Assembly: GCA_021732085.1 (NCBI GenBank) | Contig: JAKFVQ010000022.1 | Span: forward strand, 1-64,000 | Length of the DNA stretch: 64,000 nt | Direction: 5' to 3' | Origin: Candidatus Obscuribacterales bacterium | Lineage (GTDB): Bacteria; Cyanobacteriota; Vampirovibrionia; Obscuribacterales; Obscuribacteraceae | Part shown: positions 56,001 to 62,934 of the stretch, in pieces | Layout: each line of letters begins with the position of its first letter | Position numbering within the stretch: position 1 is the stretch's first letter | Position numbers and translations under genes: made by a program | The notes under the pieces: generated by a model | Seen by the model: only the letters and a program-made list of their open reading frames with translations | The model's database searches: none | What the model was told of the DNA's origin: nothing

Positions 56001-58353
56001 ATTTGACAGAAACAACGGTGACGTTGTTTTATGCCGTCCAAACTACGGCAAAGAGTTTCAGCTCGAATCAGTGCCGCTAACGCCTGAATTCAAACCGCTA
56101 CAGCTAGGAAAGGAAACGTATTATAAAAAGACCGATGGTTCAGTATGGCAAAAGGTTGGTCCCGAAGGCCATGAGGTCCTAATGCGCAACTACGAGTTGC
56201 AAGCTGTTCCTCGAGACCGCAAGTCAGAGATTAAGCCCACTGGCGTAGTCCAGCGCGATAACGTAAAGGTTCCGGACAAACCAGAACCTGAAGTCCGAAA
56301 GTTGTCACCAAATGAGATTCGACGTCGAAATGAAGGCGAGTACCTTACTCAATACTTAGGAAAAGAACGCAGCACCGAAATGCAAGCGATCTTACAAACA
56401 AACGAAATGGCTACAAAGCACATCGTCACAGATCGACTGCATGACGGTTTCCAGCTCAGTATTTTTGAAGGCGTTGGTGTTTCATCTGACGGACGGATGC
56501 ATGTGTCTTTCGCACCAAACGTTGTTTTGGACCGGGCGCAAGACAAAGTATTGAATCGTGTTACAGAACAAGCACATGCTAAATTTGACCATCTAAAGTC
56601 AGATCCGAGAAAACTTGCTACAGAATTGACCAAGTTTGCAAAGGAAATACTGCATCCTAAAGGGTGGTCAGAATTCCAGCTCGACAAAGCCTACGAAGAA
56701 AAATTTCAGAAGCCCTTTGCCGGTAAGCGCTTGCTACTGGGAGAGATCATTAACCGCGCCGAAAAGAAAGAATTCGGTGGAGTATGTTCTCAACAAGCAC
56801 TTCTCTTAAAAGTACTTGGTGATAGCTTTGGTATCGAAACGAAGTTGATAACCGGTAATTACGAACCGAGAAAGCGTGACGGAACAATTGATGTGGACAA
56901 CTCAGGTCCTCATGCTTGGACTGAAATGAAGATCGATGGGAAGTGGCAGTTATTTGATCCACGACAGGAGATCCATGGAGAACCTCCTGAGAAGCATAGA
57001 GACCATGCGTTCTTTAAGGATCTATCTGACGCCAAGAATGCGTATTATCTAGATCGCTTCGGCGGAATGGATAGAGGCTTGAGACGAGTCTCTGCGGCTA
57101 AGGAGCAATACCTTCCAGAGCATTTCGGACTTGATGTAAAGCATGGCGACAAGATGGACTACCTCGGATTTAAGGACTGGACAGTAACCGGGCACAACGA
57201 GGCTGATGGGACAGTTACTCTTACAAGAGACGGCTCGCTTAGCAATTTGCGGGAGGATATGATCGCAATGAATCCCGAAGTAAAACGGTTCGAAATCGGG
57301 GGGCAATATACTGCGAGGAGCCTTGAAACCGGACAGCCTGAGCCCGGCTGGACATTGATTGGATTGGATTCGAATAAGAATGCTATGCTTGCAAAGAAGG
57401 ATGGCTTCAGCATGTCAGTACCGGCTGCAGCCATCTTGCAAGATAATCCTTCCATTGCAAGACAGCGTGTAGAGGTTGAGGTAGCAGCACCATTACCGGT
57501 GGCACCTGGGGATTCAGCAAAGGCACTGCGTCCACTACCCAGAAATTTAAACTTTCCGGACACCGATCAAATGGTGCTACAGAGCGCACCAATTCGGCTT
57601 GGTGCCCAGCAAGGTAAGACATTTGGAAGCCAGCATTTAATTATGAATGCGGACTTGACCCTGCCCAGCGGCGATGTTCAAAAGGTATTGTTTCATTGTG
57701 CCGACACTCAGGGAGAAGGCGCTGCTGTAAAAGAAAGATTCAGAAAAGAAATGGCTTGTTATAAAATCAACGAATTGCTTGGGTTGGAAAATGGTTTCCC
57801 AACAACAGCAGCGCGTGAAACTCTAATCAATGGGAAGAAAAGAACAGGATTTATTCAGGACAAGTCTGGAATTCCGTTTGATACAGAGATTAGTACTTTA
57901 GCCAAAAAAGCCTTTGGAACTGATGATGCTCCGGCGGTAAGCAAGCTATTGTCTAGCAACAGTGCGCTGGAATCACAGATCGAACAGGCATTTGTAGAAC
58001 GATTAATCTATGGATGCGCAGACAACATAGCAGGAAACTTTGTGATAGTGCAGGATGGCGCGCAACAGAAAGTACGCAATATAGACCTTGATCTGGCATT
58101 TAAGGGCAAGTCCGTAAATGAATTGATGTATTCATCAGAAGCAAATAAGCCCGGCGTGAGCCGACATATACGGGACCACTTCTCAGGCAAAGACGTTTCG
58201 CCCGCATTGCTAGATCATTTAGACAGTTTTGTGCAGAGGTTTGATAATAGTGCCGGGATAGCAAGCTTATTCCGCTCGGGTCTAAAAGCAGCCGAAATAA
58301 CAGAAATGCTAGACCGCGCTAAGTGGTTTGTAAATAACAAAAGGTTTCCATAA
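50005..58353 (+). CDS. Giant multidomain protein: Rhs-like, FHA, transglutaminase-like and PI3/4K-like kinase domains
   Basis: 2782 residues from GTG 50005 (GAGAGG 8 bases upstream). Residues 1-210: acidic/Lys-rich disorder. About 240-480: YD-type Rhs-like repeats (YDQQGRITDFKTPEGK). About 560-1190: five units with GK-x-IG / DGK strands. About 1350-1560: Gly/Ala-rich hydrophobic block. Then repeated strand units flank an FHA domain (about 1865-1970: FNIGRMHQPD, VSRDHLTL, SSSGTY). A transglutaminase-like core has C2261 (GGVCSQQALL), H2303 (PHAWTEM) and D2318 (LFDPR). The end resembles PI3/4-kinase/HipA-like folds: KVLFH, D2673..N2678 (CADNIAGNF) and IDLDLAF (D2694). No signal peptide. FHA and transglutaminase suggest phospho-signalling and protein modification; the role is unknown. 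The next gene encodes a pseudokinase. Confidence 0.75.
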   Translation: MANDDTEQNLESDNASSDTPKSEKTANEANEGLKADNVRLAVQAKLEVTSTEAGPLTKDGVKRMAIIDDGVDLVKKGGAGRADKDVAGNKDSRDDKSMDGASDGESSERAEDKRKIVAGDNGNKDTNDKNRVVGSKENTTEPDVLRKVSAVESENSIEIKAQDQLETGKVKSIDDSTNIDEEDKKVLEKLSAPRNTKTSTVFGSPEIAYKGDVVKEAVEPKPGLNLELSEIVNAERISKPTERIDENTGIKYTYDQQGRITDFKTPEGKTSKFEYRGDATQPSSVEMNDKDGKPVLKLEGAFQLDKDGVLTQKHELTDSNGAKIETRFTPDGIATKTQYDEAGRRLMAEKSEATADGVKILGKTEFLYSDKNGKPTQDSASIDDSKPIQSITHDDKFRVTERYQYASRQELEESKPSTREEISYEENPALLTASEKHVGYAYHPETGVAQPVVSSEKIQFTDTGVTAVYNKQANGTEQHMQYDKDGKPLILTRSEYDQNGEQRNYNFNIKDGKIVDALKDNVVLKGEQAEQAKKLGELLLAQGIVQNNIEQRAEKGIDRSITPPREGETPSGTLVWKDGGTLRQASVEAGTIKDDSGKAIGTVNDKGAVSFNDAAAKSFNISDSEGAAFHGVGSDTARLDLAPAKASESYSGSIVAADGSQKYSVVGGNLYDSSGKFYAQMDKLGKLHFPNDNPPPTNINSQLEGHKFVGTENGKNRTMDCAANAPSGKIFIPDEKNGKPQEYEVRMGMILNKSTNEQVGILKAPTETADGKLVGGTITMNGEKPKELADFKDAVFDLQLNEEGNRQSRRIQGASLGHIERMADGTPKPGQGGLFNIQDAVDTQKHKVDTAEAKLLEQQRFFNRASGIAGKNGEVEGARDMARLQSDETNGILKNMLETGQTRRLEYVQQITAGAKDYGIEDKLLLKRREIDHSGKNLEDLPKDTKQLNGTVRLPKDDANAGVHEVKDGKVLGAGGKPIGSIDSATGEMTWLDQKSGQASKINMRDLNGAVWNLNYKDSNGEAKDIAWISQGDKGIVSIKDLKAKAAQEVLYAELVNSKAQSELSGKNAKLTEENARTFNERLDRIAKEGLQDGDAQFLSDGAGKFVRTPEAASANSEGALKQQAPRQCIEIPELRNENIQDVNGDLRLGNQVFKIDHGKLKEVHYKDGKAVVDEIASGQLGPNYTVELPGRQIDLARENRVLMQFTVGNQTEKHQIIGLGPGRQTADKGYQAGGLIESKELYRRSMEIRQQANEGNRNYFANKPWLTGTLVDMSGTFEEQEQHLRTYSDRLDKTVKDVQERSNNLFQDGFNPEKLYNNKLDASIDVTQNLMDYIGATATASKDSATDYKATQKELADAATMAAITVATAGAGSVFSAAATAGRITVGAAYAAELGTGVLAGSVISVAGRASDSSNWKDNAIAGGLEGGAMAFGSVFGKAVGAINDVRQLKTLADMKNAGQVLAAEEAALLNTAVGKLALQGASEMQIKAAYYSTRFADALVSTTAFTVASEVKEKGLDYVMQHKIETLQKGDLLAGTAWNLAGQAVGHAFGSFATNATKGGDGRLAKAFQENGIGNRMLNDTVNSFTNGGLGAMNAAYDAERERIGQELGIDKNLVTGDLLRERANYASIIGTMAEAGWSAALSAPIMTVATHPFVAAGEHAAKNKPADHATQSHDNSPTTPNEHGANSRERPSVLSGRKNAENSGAQATKFSESRLRSTPEVIARPELKVVAESLHRVNEQVSQRPQKGSTIEFNGEPHTLVTYDSKTGDAILRRIGAEGSSYQKAPADLETNPNYTKLRVDGQTYYRDSEGKFHKQLELKGEHFLMHDPQLKSVPRDQISQKFEKKAEQANPASTAKEGFLHGRDLYLNGNKVDGVGQEFNIGRMHQPDMLHDRYHLNVSRDHLTLRQDADGRMFVKDTSSSGTYRERSDGTWERLPKGKEVVLNPNDKLRLGSEHGAELNFKDRGALTPSRNQPASNLMKGSQVEYDGKKYFVSGFDRNNGDVVLCRPNYGKEFQLESVPLTPEFKPLQLGKETYYKKTDGSVWQKVGPEGHEVLMRNYELQAVPRDRKSEIKPTGVVQRDNVKVPDKPEPEVRKLSPNEIRRRNEGEYLTQYLGKERSTEMQAILQTNEMATKHIVTDRLHDGFQLSIFEGVGVSSDGRMHVSFAPNVVLDRAQDKVLNRVTEQAHAKFDHLKSDPRKLATELTKFAKEILHPKGWSEFQLDKAYEEKFQKPFAGKRLLLGEIINRAEKKEFGGVCSQQALLLKVLGDSFGIETKLITGNYEPRKRDGTIDVDNSGPHAWTEMKIDGKWQLFDPRQEIHGEPPEKHRDHAFFKDLSDAKNAYYLDRFGGMDRGLRRVSAAKEQYLPEHFGLDVKHGDKMDYLGFKDWTVTGHNEADGTVTLTRDGSLSNLREDMIAMNPEVKRFEIGGQYTARSLETGQPEPGWTLIGLDSNKNAMLAKKDGFSMSVPAAAILQDNPSIARQRVEVEVAAPLPVAPGDSAKALRPLPRNLNFPDTDQMVLQSAPIRLGAQQGKTFGSQHLIMNADLTLPSGDVQKVLFHCADTQGEGAAVKERFRKEMACYKINELLGLENGFPTTAARETLINGKKRTGFIQDKSGIPFDTEISTLAKKAFGTDDAPAVSKLLSSNSALESQIEQAFVERLIYGCADNIAGNFVIVQDGAQQKVRNIDLDLAFKGKSVNELMYSSEANKPGVSRHIRDHFSGKDVSPALLDHLDSFVQRFDNSAGIASLFRSGLKAAEITEMLDRAKWFVNNKRFP

Positions 58354-58355
58354 TC

Positions 58356-59348
58356 ATGATAGTCAATATGCCGAGTTGGATTGGGCTTACCGTTGATGAT
58401 TACATCATCGACGAGTTACTTAATGACGGACCATTCTTCTGTGTCTATCGTGGAGTCGACGCTCATGGCGAGGCAAAGGTATTTAAGTTAGCAAAAGCTC
58501 GCGCACTCAGCGATAGCATTTATGAGCCAGTTTCATCGACGAAAGCCTTTGCCCTCGCCGTTGGACACGTCCGGGAATTTATACCTGATGCAGCGGACCT
58601 CTTGCAAAAGCAAGTGCAGCGGATTCAACTCATTGATGAACCAGAATATGTTTATGTTGAACATTTCACCAGCAATGAAAGTTTTTGCTATAGCAGAATG
58701 GAATGGATCGCAGGGCAGACATTGAGAGAGATTATGAATATCGGTCCTGTTCCGATTCAGATCTTTGTTGATATCGCAAACTGTTTGCATCAATTACAGC
58801 AGCTGGAAAACTTCAAGTATCATGGCAATCTGTCTCCAGAAAATATCATGATTAATTTGCGTGGTATCACGCTTCTTTCGCCAGGTTACTGGGGTCCGTT
58901 AGAATCACAAGATGGTCTAATTCCGAATAGCGCAGTTACTACACCAGCATATTATCCAGCCTTAAATCCAGACGACCTTCTCGCACTAGGTTTGATCATC
59001 TGGGAGGCAGCGCTCGGTCAGCGTCCTCTAGGAGTGGCGGTCGACTGTGAGACGATGGATCACACGAGAATAGGAAACGAACTACTCCAATACGTGCGAA
59101 ACTACGAACGTGTGGGAAAATTCTTTCTGGGCTCTCTTCTGGAAATATACACTCCTTCGCAGCTCCATATTGAAATGCCTGCTGCACTAGAAAGTTTTCT
59201 ACTTGAAGCAATAAGCATCCGTTTATTGCCGAACGGCAAACTCGATAAAGACACGGGATTTAAGAGTTTCCACTCAATGGCTAGCGCCCTTACTGCCCTG
59301 GTAGATCGCGGCATCACCCATTTAGCCGCAGATTCATTTCCCGATTAG
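58356..59348 (+). CDS. Protein pseudokinase
   Basis: 330 residues. Protein-kinase fold: a loop GPFFCVYRG where the Gly-rich loop sits, AKVFKLAKA with the VAIK-type Lys, and YHGNLSPENIMIN in place of HRDLKPEN (the catalytic Asp is Asn), and LLSPGYWG where DFG should be. Thus HRD and DFG are both broken, so it is likely inactive as a kinase and a binding partner or allosteric factor. It starts 2 bases after the giant gene's stop, so they are one operon. The sequence YYPALNPDDLLALGLIIWEAALG matches the APE-to-helix-F region of kinases. Confidence 0.75.
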   Translation: MIVNMPSWIGLTVDDYIIDELLNDGPFFCVYRGVDAHGEAKVFKLAKARALSDSIYEPVSSTKAFALAVGHVREFIPDAADLLQKQVQRIQLIDEPEYVYVEHFTSNESFCYSRMEWIAGQTLREIMNIGPVPIQIFVDIANCLHQLQQLENFKYHGNLSPENIMINLRGITLLSPGYWGPLESQDGLIPNSAVTTPAYYPALNPDDLLALGLIIWEAALGQRPLGVAVDCETMDHTRIGNELLQYVRNYERVGKFFLGSLLEIYTPSQLHIEMPAALESFLLEAISIRLLPNGKLDKDTGFKSFHSMASALTALVDRGITHLAADSFPD

Positions 59349-59559
59349 TCTGGATTAAAGAAGCTGATTGATTTTCGACCAGTCTATCGAATGCAATTTT
59401 CCATTTCGAAATAGAGGAGCGGAGAAGGGTAATCCCAAGCAGACAGAATGCAGTCTATGAATTATGTTGGTGTTCAGAATTCGGATCATTTTGCTTTTCT
59501 ATTGCTGGTTTGAAGCTCTTCATAGATTCGTCGCTCAGTCTGGACCTCAGTATGCCGGT

Positions 59560-60051
59560 TCAACGCAACTGAGGGGGATTGATAAACTTGTTGCCGTTTC
59601 CGCGGTCTCTCAGTTGTTGATTCCAAATTTTGAACATCGACGTTCTCTCTTTCTCGCTTGAATAGCTTTGATTTCTCTTCTTGCATTCCAGCACTCTATA
59701 GTGGTTTGCTGCAGCCAAAACAGCTTCGTCGACGTAGGAGCTTAGTTTTTCCCTGTACTCTTCTGAGAAACCATTGTTCTTCTCAGCGTGCAAAATTTCT
59801 GCGAGCACGTCTCGCTGTTCATCTAAAACCTGGTCAATTATTTTGAGCATTTCTAAGTTCGGTAATATAGGGTTCTCTCCAGTGATTCGAGAGAGCTGCT
59901 TGTGTCTGAAGCGCTCTAAGTGCTTCGTGTCTATAACGGTTATGCAGTCCTCGCTCCAAACTATGTATGGTCGTGCAGAATGCTCGTATTCAAGAACTGT
60001 GTTCACTGTGCCAAATCCAAATTTGGATTGTTGCGAGAAATTTTGTTTCAT
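59560..60051 (-). CDS. Conserved-looking soluble protein of unknown function
   Basis: 163 residues from ATG 60051, with GGAGC 6-7 bases upstream. Mixed start (SARPYIVWSEDCITVIDTKHLERFR), then a long helical, charged region with KIIDQVLDEQRDVLAEILHAEKNNG. No membrane segment or known motif. It lies 50 bp after the next upstream gene on the same strand, so they may be cotranscribed. Confidence 0.5.
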   Translation of the reverse strand: MKQNFSQQSKFGFGTVNTVLEYEHSARPYIVWSEDCITVIDTKHLERFRHKQLSRITGENPILPNLEMLKIIDQVLDEQRDVLAEILHAEKNNGFSEEYREKLSSYVDEAVLAAANHYRVLECKKRNQSYSSEKERTSMFKIWNQQLRDRGNGNKFINPPQLR

Positions 60052-60101
60052 ATTGATGCTCCATAGCCAACGTCAATGCCCTTTCTTACTGGGGATCAGA
60101 G

Positions 60102-60428
60102 CTACAGCATGCACAATGTGACGCCGGCGGCGAATGAGCCGAAAAACGTTGCCATTTGCCAGAAGCGCCGAGTGTTTTCGGACTTACGTTTGTGGTCGAA
60201 TGCGAAGGCTAGGGATGGTGCCATAAAGTAGAGAGCGAGGAAGGCCGGGCAGCCGCTGCAAGTGTAGTGCAAATTCTGATCGCTAATAGCTGCGTGCAAA
60301 ACCGAATGTCCAAATAAAAGCCCTGTCGTTGTTATCGTGATGACCTTCAGTGTATGTTCTGTTTGTTTGAGCAGCTCTTCGTTGCTGTTATTGAGAACAA
60401 TGGACGGATTCGAATTAAATGTGTTCAT
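60102..60428 (-). CDS. Small membrane protein of unknown function
   Basis: 108 residues from ATG 60428, preferred because GAGAGG lies 7 bases upstream; a longer frame starts at 60482 without a ribosome site. About three hydrophobic segments: VITITTTGLLFGHSVLHA, the Cys-containing TCSGCPAFLALYFMAPSLAFAF and ATFFGSFAAGVTLCML. No family recognised. The 60429-60703 gap to the kinase gene holds nothing evident. Confidence 0.5.
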   Translation of the reverse strand: MNTFNSNPSIVLNNSNEELLKQTEHTLKVITITTTGLLFGHSVLHAAISDQNLHYTCSGCPAFLALYFMAPSLAFAFDHKRKSENTRRFWQMATFFGSFAAGVTLCML

Positions 60429-60703
60429 GCATAGCCTCTCTGCTGCTTCGAACTGATGAATTACTGCTTGTTCGGTAACCATGAGGAGATGATATGGCTA
60501 ATCCAATTAGCCTTTTGTGTAAGCAGCTAAGGATTTTGTGAAAGGCGCTACAGATGCACCATTCAGCGCTTGCTGGTCCGCAACGCTAATGAGTTTAGTT
60601 CTAACGAGCAATTCGATCTCATTCAGAAATTGCCAGGATTCGCGCGGCACCCAGCCGCTTAATGTCTTTTGCAATTTCCTTCTATGAGATCTAAGGCACA
60701 GCA

Positions 60704-62209
60704 CTAAGCTAGAGTATTGACCGTCTCGTTCACAGTAGCGGGAATGCTGAACCAGAATGTACTTCCGTTCTTGCCATCGCTCTCTATGCCAACAGTTCCA
60801 CCATGTAGCTCGATCAATTTCTTGCAAACAGATAGGCCAAGACCGGACCCAACTATCTGCCTGTCTCTATTTGGGATCTGTTCGAATCTCTCGAAAACCA
60901 TATCTTGATGTTCGCTTGCAATGCCGGGTCCGCTGTCCTTGACTCTTACAAGAATCTGTGATTCTAATAATTCTCCGCTGATGGCGACTGTCGAGTTTGC
61001 GGGAGAGAATTTGATTGCATTTGATAGGTAATTGAGGACAATTTGAGTAAGCATTTGTTTGTCGGCTTGAAAAAGATCATCCACACTGTTATTGATTTGA
61101 ACTTGTATCGATTTTGCTTCGGCCAGCGACATAAGGGCGTCCCTTGCGGATTCAAAAATGCTATTCAAATCAACAGCTTCCATGCTTGGCTGCATGAGCC
61201 CCTCTCTCAATTTCTCCTTGTCCAGAAAGTTTGTAATCATGTGAATCAACATCTTATTTGTATTACTTGCACGGACAACTCGGTCTTTGAGGTGGGGAGA
61301 GAGTTCGCCAAAACTTCCCTTAGTCATAACGTCAAACAATAATCCAAATGCGCAGATTGGCCCTCGGATATCGTGACTAATCATGGCAAGCATTTCGCTT
61401 TCTTTCTGACGCGCTAGCTCTAGTTTGCTTGCCATATCGTGAAAGACCGAATCTAGTTGAGAGATTTCATCTTTCCCGTCCAGTGCGGGCAGCAGCGGTT
61501 CTTCTTTTGCCATCTTTGAGATGTTCCTCATTACCAGATCAAGTCTTGTCTTTATCTGCTTGCCGAAGAACAGAGTCAGAAGGATTGATAAAATTAAGTG
61601 CCCAAAGAATCCAATTACAATGACCAGCGCTAGCCTGGAGCGATCTCTGTCGACTTCGGCGGCACATTGTCTTATTAGTGCGCTTTGTTCTGAAATCAGT
61701 TTGTGGCTGCTTTCGAAGAGCGCATTGAATCTGGAAAGTAGCTCTGCCTCAATCAGCGTTTGGTTTGCCTTTGATATTTTTGAACCATCGGCAAAATCGA
61801 ATGAGTCATCTATTCGGCGATAAATAACGAGCATCTCTTCCAATTGCCGATTGTATGTTTCGATTGATTTTGCCGACGTTGGGTCATCGGCTACGAGAGA
61901 TTTGACTCTAGCCATTCGATCGAGGGTCTGCCTCATCATCGCTTCAAATCCCGCTCGTGCGTCAGATGATCTGCTTGTCTCGTACACGAGTAACAAACTT
62001 GCGCTCTTTTGCAACTGCCAGTTGACTCCGTACAAATCCATCACGATTGTACGAAAATGCGTCTCACGTGCTCGTTGATTTTCACCTGCCGCGAACAGGC
62101 CTAAAAGGGTCGATAGAAATATGAGTTCGAACAGGATGGGCAGGGCAACTAATATCAAACCCTTTTGCTTTATACTTAGATCATTGATAAATCGCCTAAG
62201 CGCGTGCAT
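60704..62209 (-). CDS. Membrane-bound sensor histidine kinase
   Basis: 501 residues. N-terminal helix (GLILVALPILFELIFLSTLLGLF), an extracytoplasmic helical sensor of about 150 residues of the four-helix-bundle type, a second helix (LALVIVIGFFGHLILSILLTLFF), a HAMP-like segment, then the kinase: H box MISHDIRGP (H279), N box YLSNAIKFS, G1 DSGPGIA, F box FERFEQI and G2 GSGLGLSVC. All motifs are intact. It is divergent from a response regulator gene 17 bp away, an arrangement that implies a cognate pair. The input signal is unknown. Confidence 0.93.
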   Translation of the reverse strand: MHALRRFINDLSIKQKGLILVALPILFELIFLSTLLGLFAAGENQRARETHFRTIVMDLYGVNWQLQKSASLLLVYETSRSSDARAGFEAMMRQTLDRMARVKSLVADDPTSAKSIETYNRQLEEMLVIYRRIDDSFDFADGSKISKANQTLIEAELLSRFNALFESSHKLISEQSALIRQCAAEVDRDRSRLALVIVIGFFGHLILSILLTLFFGKQIKTRLDLVMRNISKMAKEEPLLPALDGKDEISQLDSVFHDMASKLELARQKESEMLAMISHDIRGPICAFGLLFDVMTKGSFGELSPHLKDRVVRASNTNKMLIHMITNFLDKEKLREGLMQPSMEAVDLNSIFESARDALMSLAEAKSIQVQINNSVDDLFQADKQMLTQIVLNYLSNAIKFSPANSTVAISGELLESQILVRVKDSGPGIASEHQDMVFERFEQIPNRDRQIVGSGLGLSVCKKLIELHGGTVGIESDGKNGSTFWFSIPATVNETVNTLA

Positions 62210-62226
62210 ACATCCCCGGTTTCCTA

Positions 62227-62934
62227 ATGGCTAAGATATTAATTGTAGAAGATGATGAAGATCTTGGGTCAGATCTTGCGTTGTGGTTGACAAGTGAAAA
62301 TCATGCGGTTGACCGTATTACGAATGGGTCAGCCGCCGTCCATCCTATTCTCAGTGGATTGTACCAAGTTGTCATTCTCGATTGGGAGTTGCCGGGAATG
62401 AATGGGCCAGAGATCCTTAAACGGTGCAAAGATGCAGGGTGTACTGTGCCGGTGATTATGTTGACTGGGCGCGACGCCCTGTCTGATAAGTTGAATGGAC
62501 TGGACAGTGGTGCCTTTGATTATTTGACGAAGCCGTTCGTTGCTTCAGAACTTAGCGCACGTATTCGAGCAGTGCTAAGGCGAACGGAGGCGCAGTCCTC
62601 AGCTGAATCCTGGGCAGGGAATCACGTTGTCGGTAACATCCAACTTGACCCCTTGTCGTTTCAAGCTACATGCGCAGGGCAGGCTTTGCTTCTCACACCA
62701 CTAGAGTACAAATGTCTCTTACTCTTAATCGAAAATCACAACCAGCGTATAACGACGGGCGAGAGCCTAATCGAGGAAGTTTGGCGCGATAACTGGAGTC
62801 ACGCAGAACGCGGCAACCTCGATGCAGTGCGTACTTGTATCTCTCAGCTGCGGAAGAAGATTGCAATTGCCGGCGCTGATGTCGAAATAACTGCTGTCAA
62901 GTCCGGTGGGTACAAGCTCACCGAAATACCTTAA
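62227..62934 (+). CDS. OmpR/PhoB-family response regulator
   Basis: 235 residues. Receiver domain: acidic pocket VEDDED, phosphoacceptor D52 (VILDWELPG), and the LTKPF switch Lys. C-terminal winged-helix DNA-binding domain: LLLTPLEYKCLLLLIENHN, then RTCISQLRKKI and GGYKL. It should be phosphorylated by the divergent kinase and bind DNA as a dimer. Its last base is the first base of the next gene's ATG (TAATG), so the two are translationally coupled. Confidence 0.93.
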   Translation: MAKILIVEDDEDLGSDLALWLTSENHAVDRITNGSAAVHPILSGLYQVVILDWELPGMNGPEILKRCKDAGCTVPVIMLTGRDALSDKLNGLDSGAFDYLTKPFVASELSARIRAVLRRTEAQSSAESWAGNHVVGNIQLDPLSFQATCAGQALLLTPLEYKCLLLLIENHNQRITTGESLIEEVWRDNWSHAERGNLDAVRTCISQLRKKIAIAGADVEITAVKSGGYKLTEIP

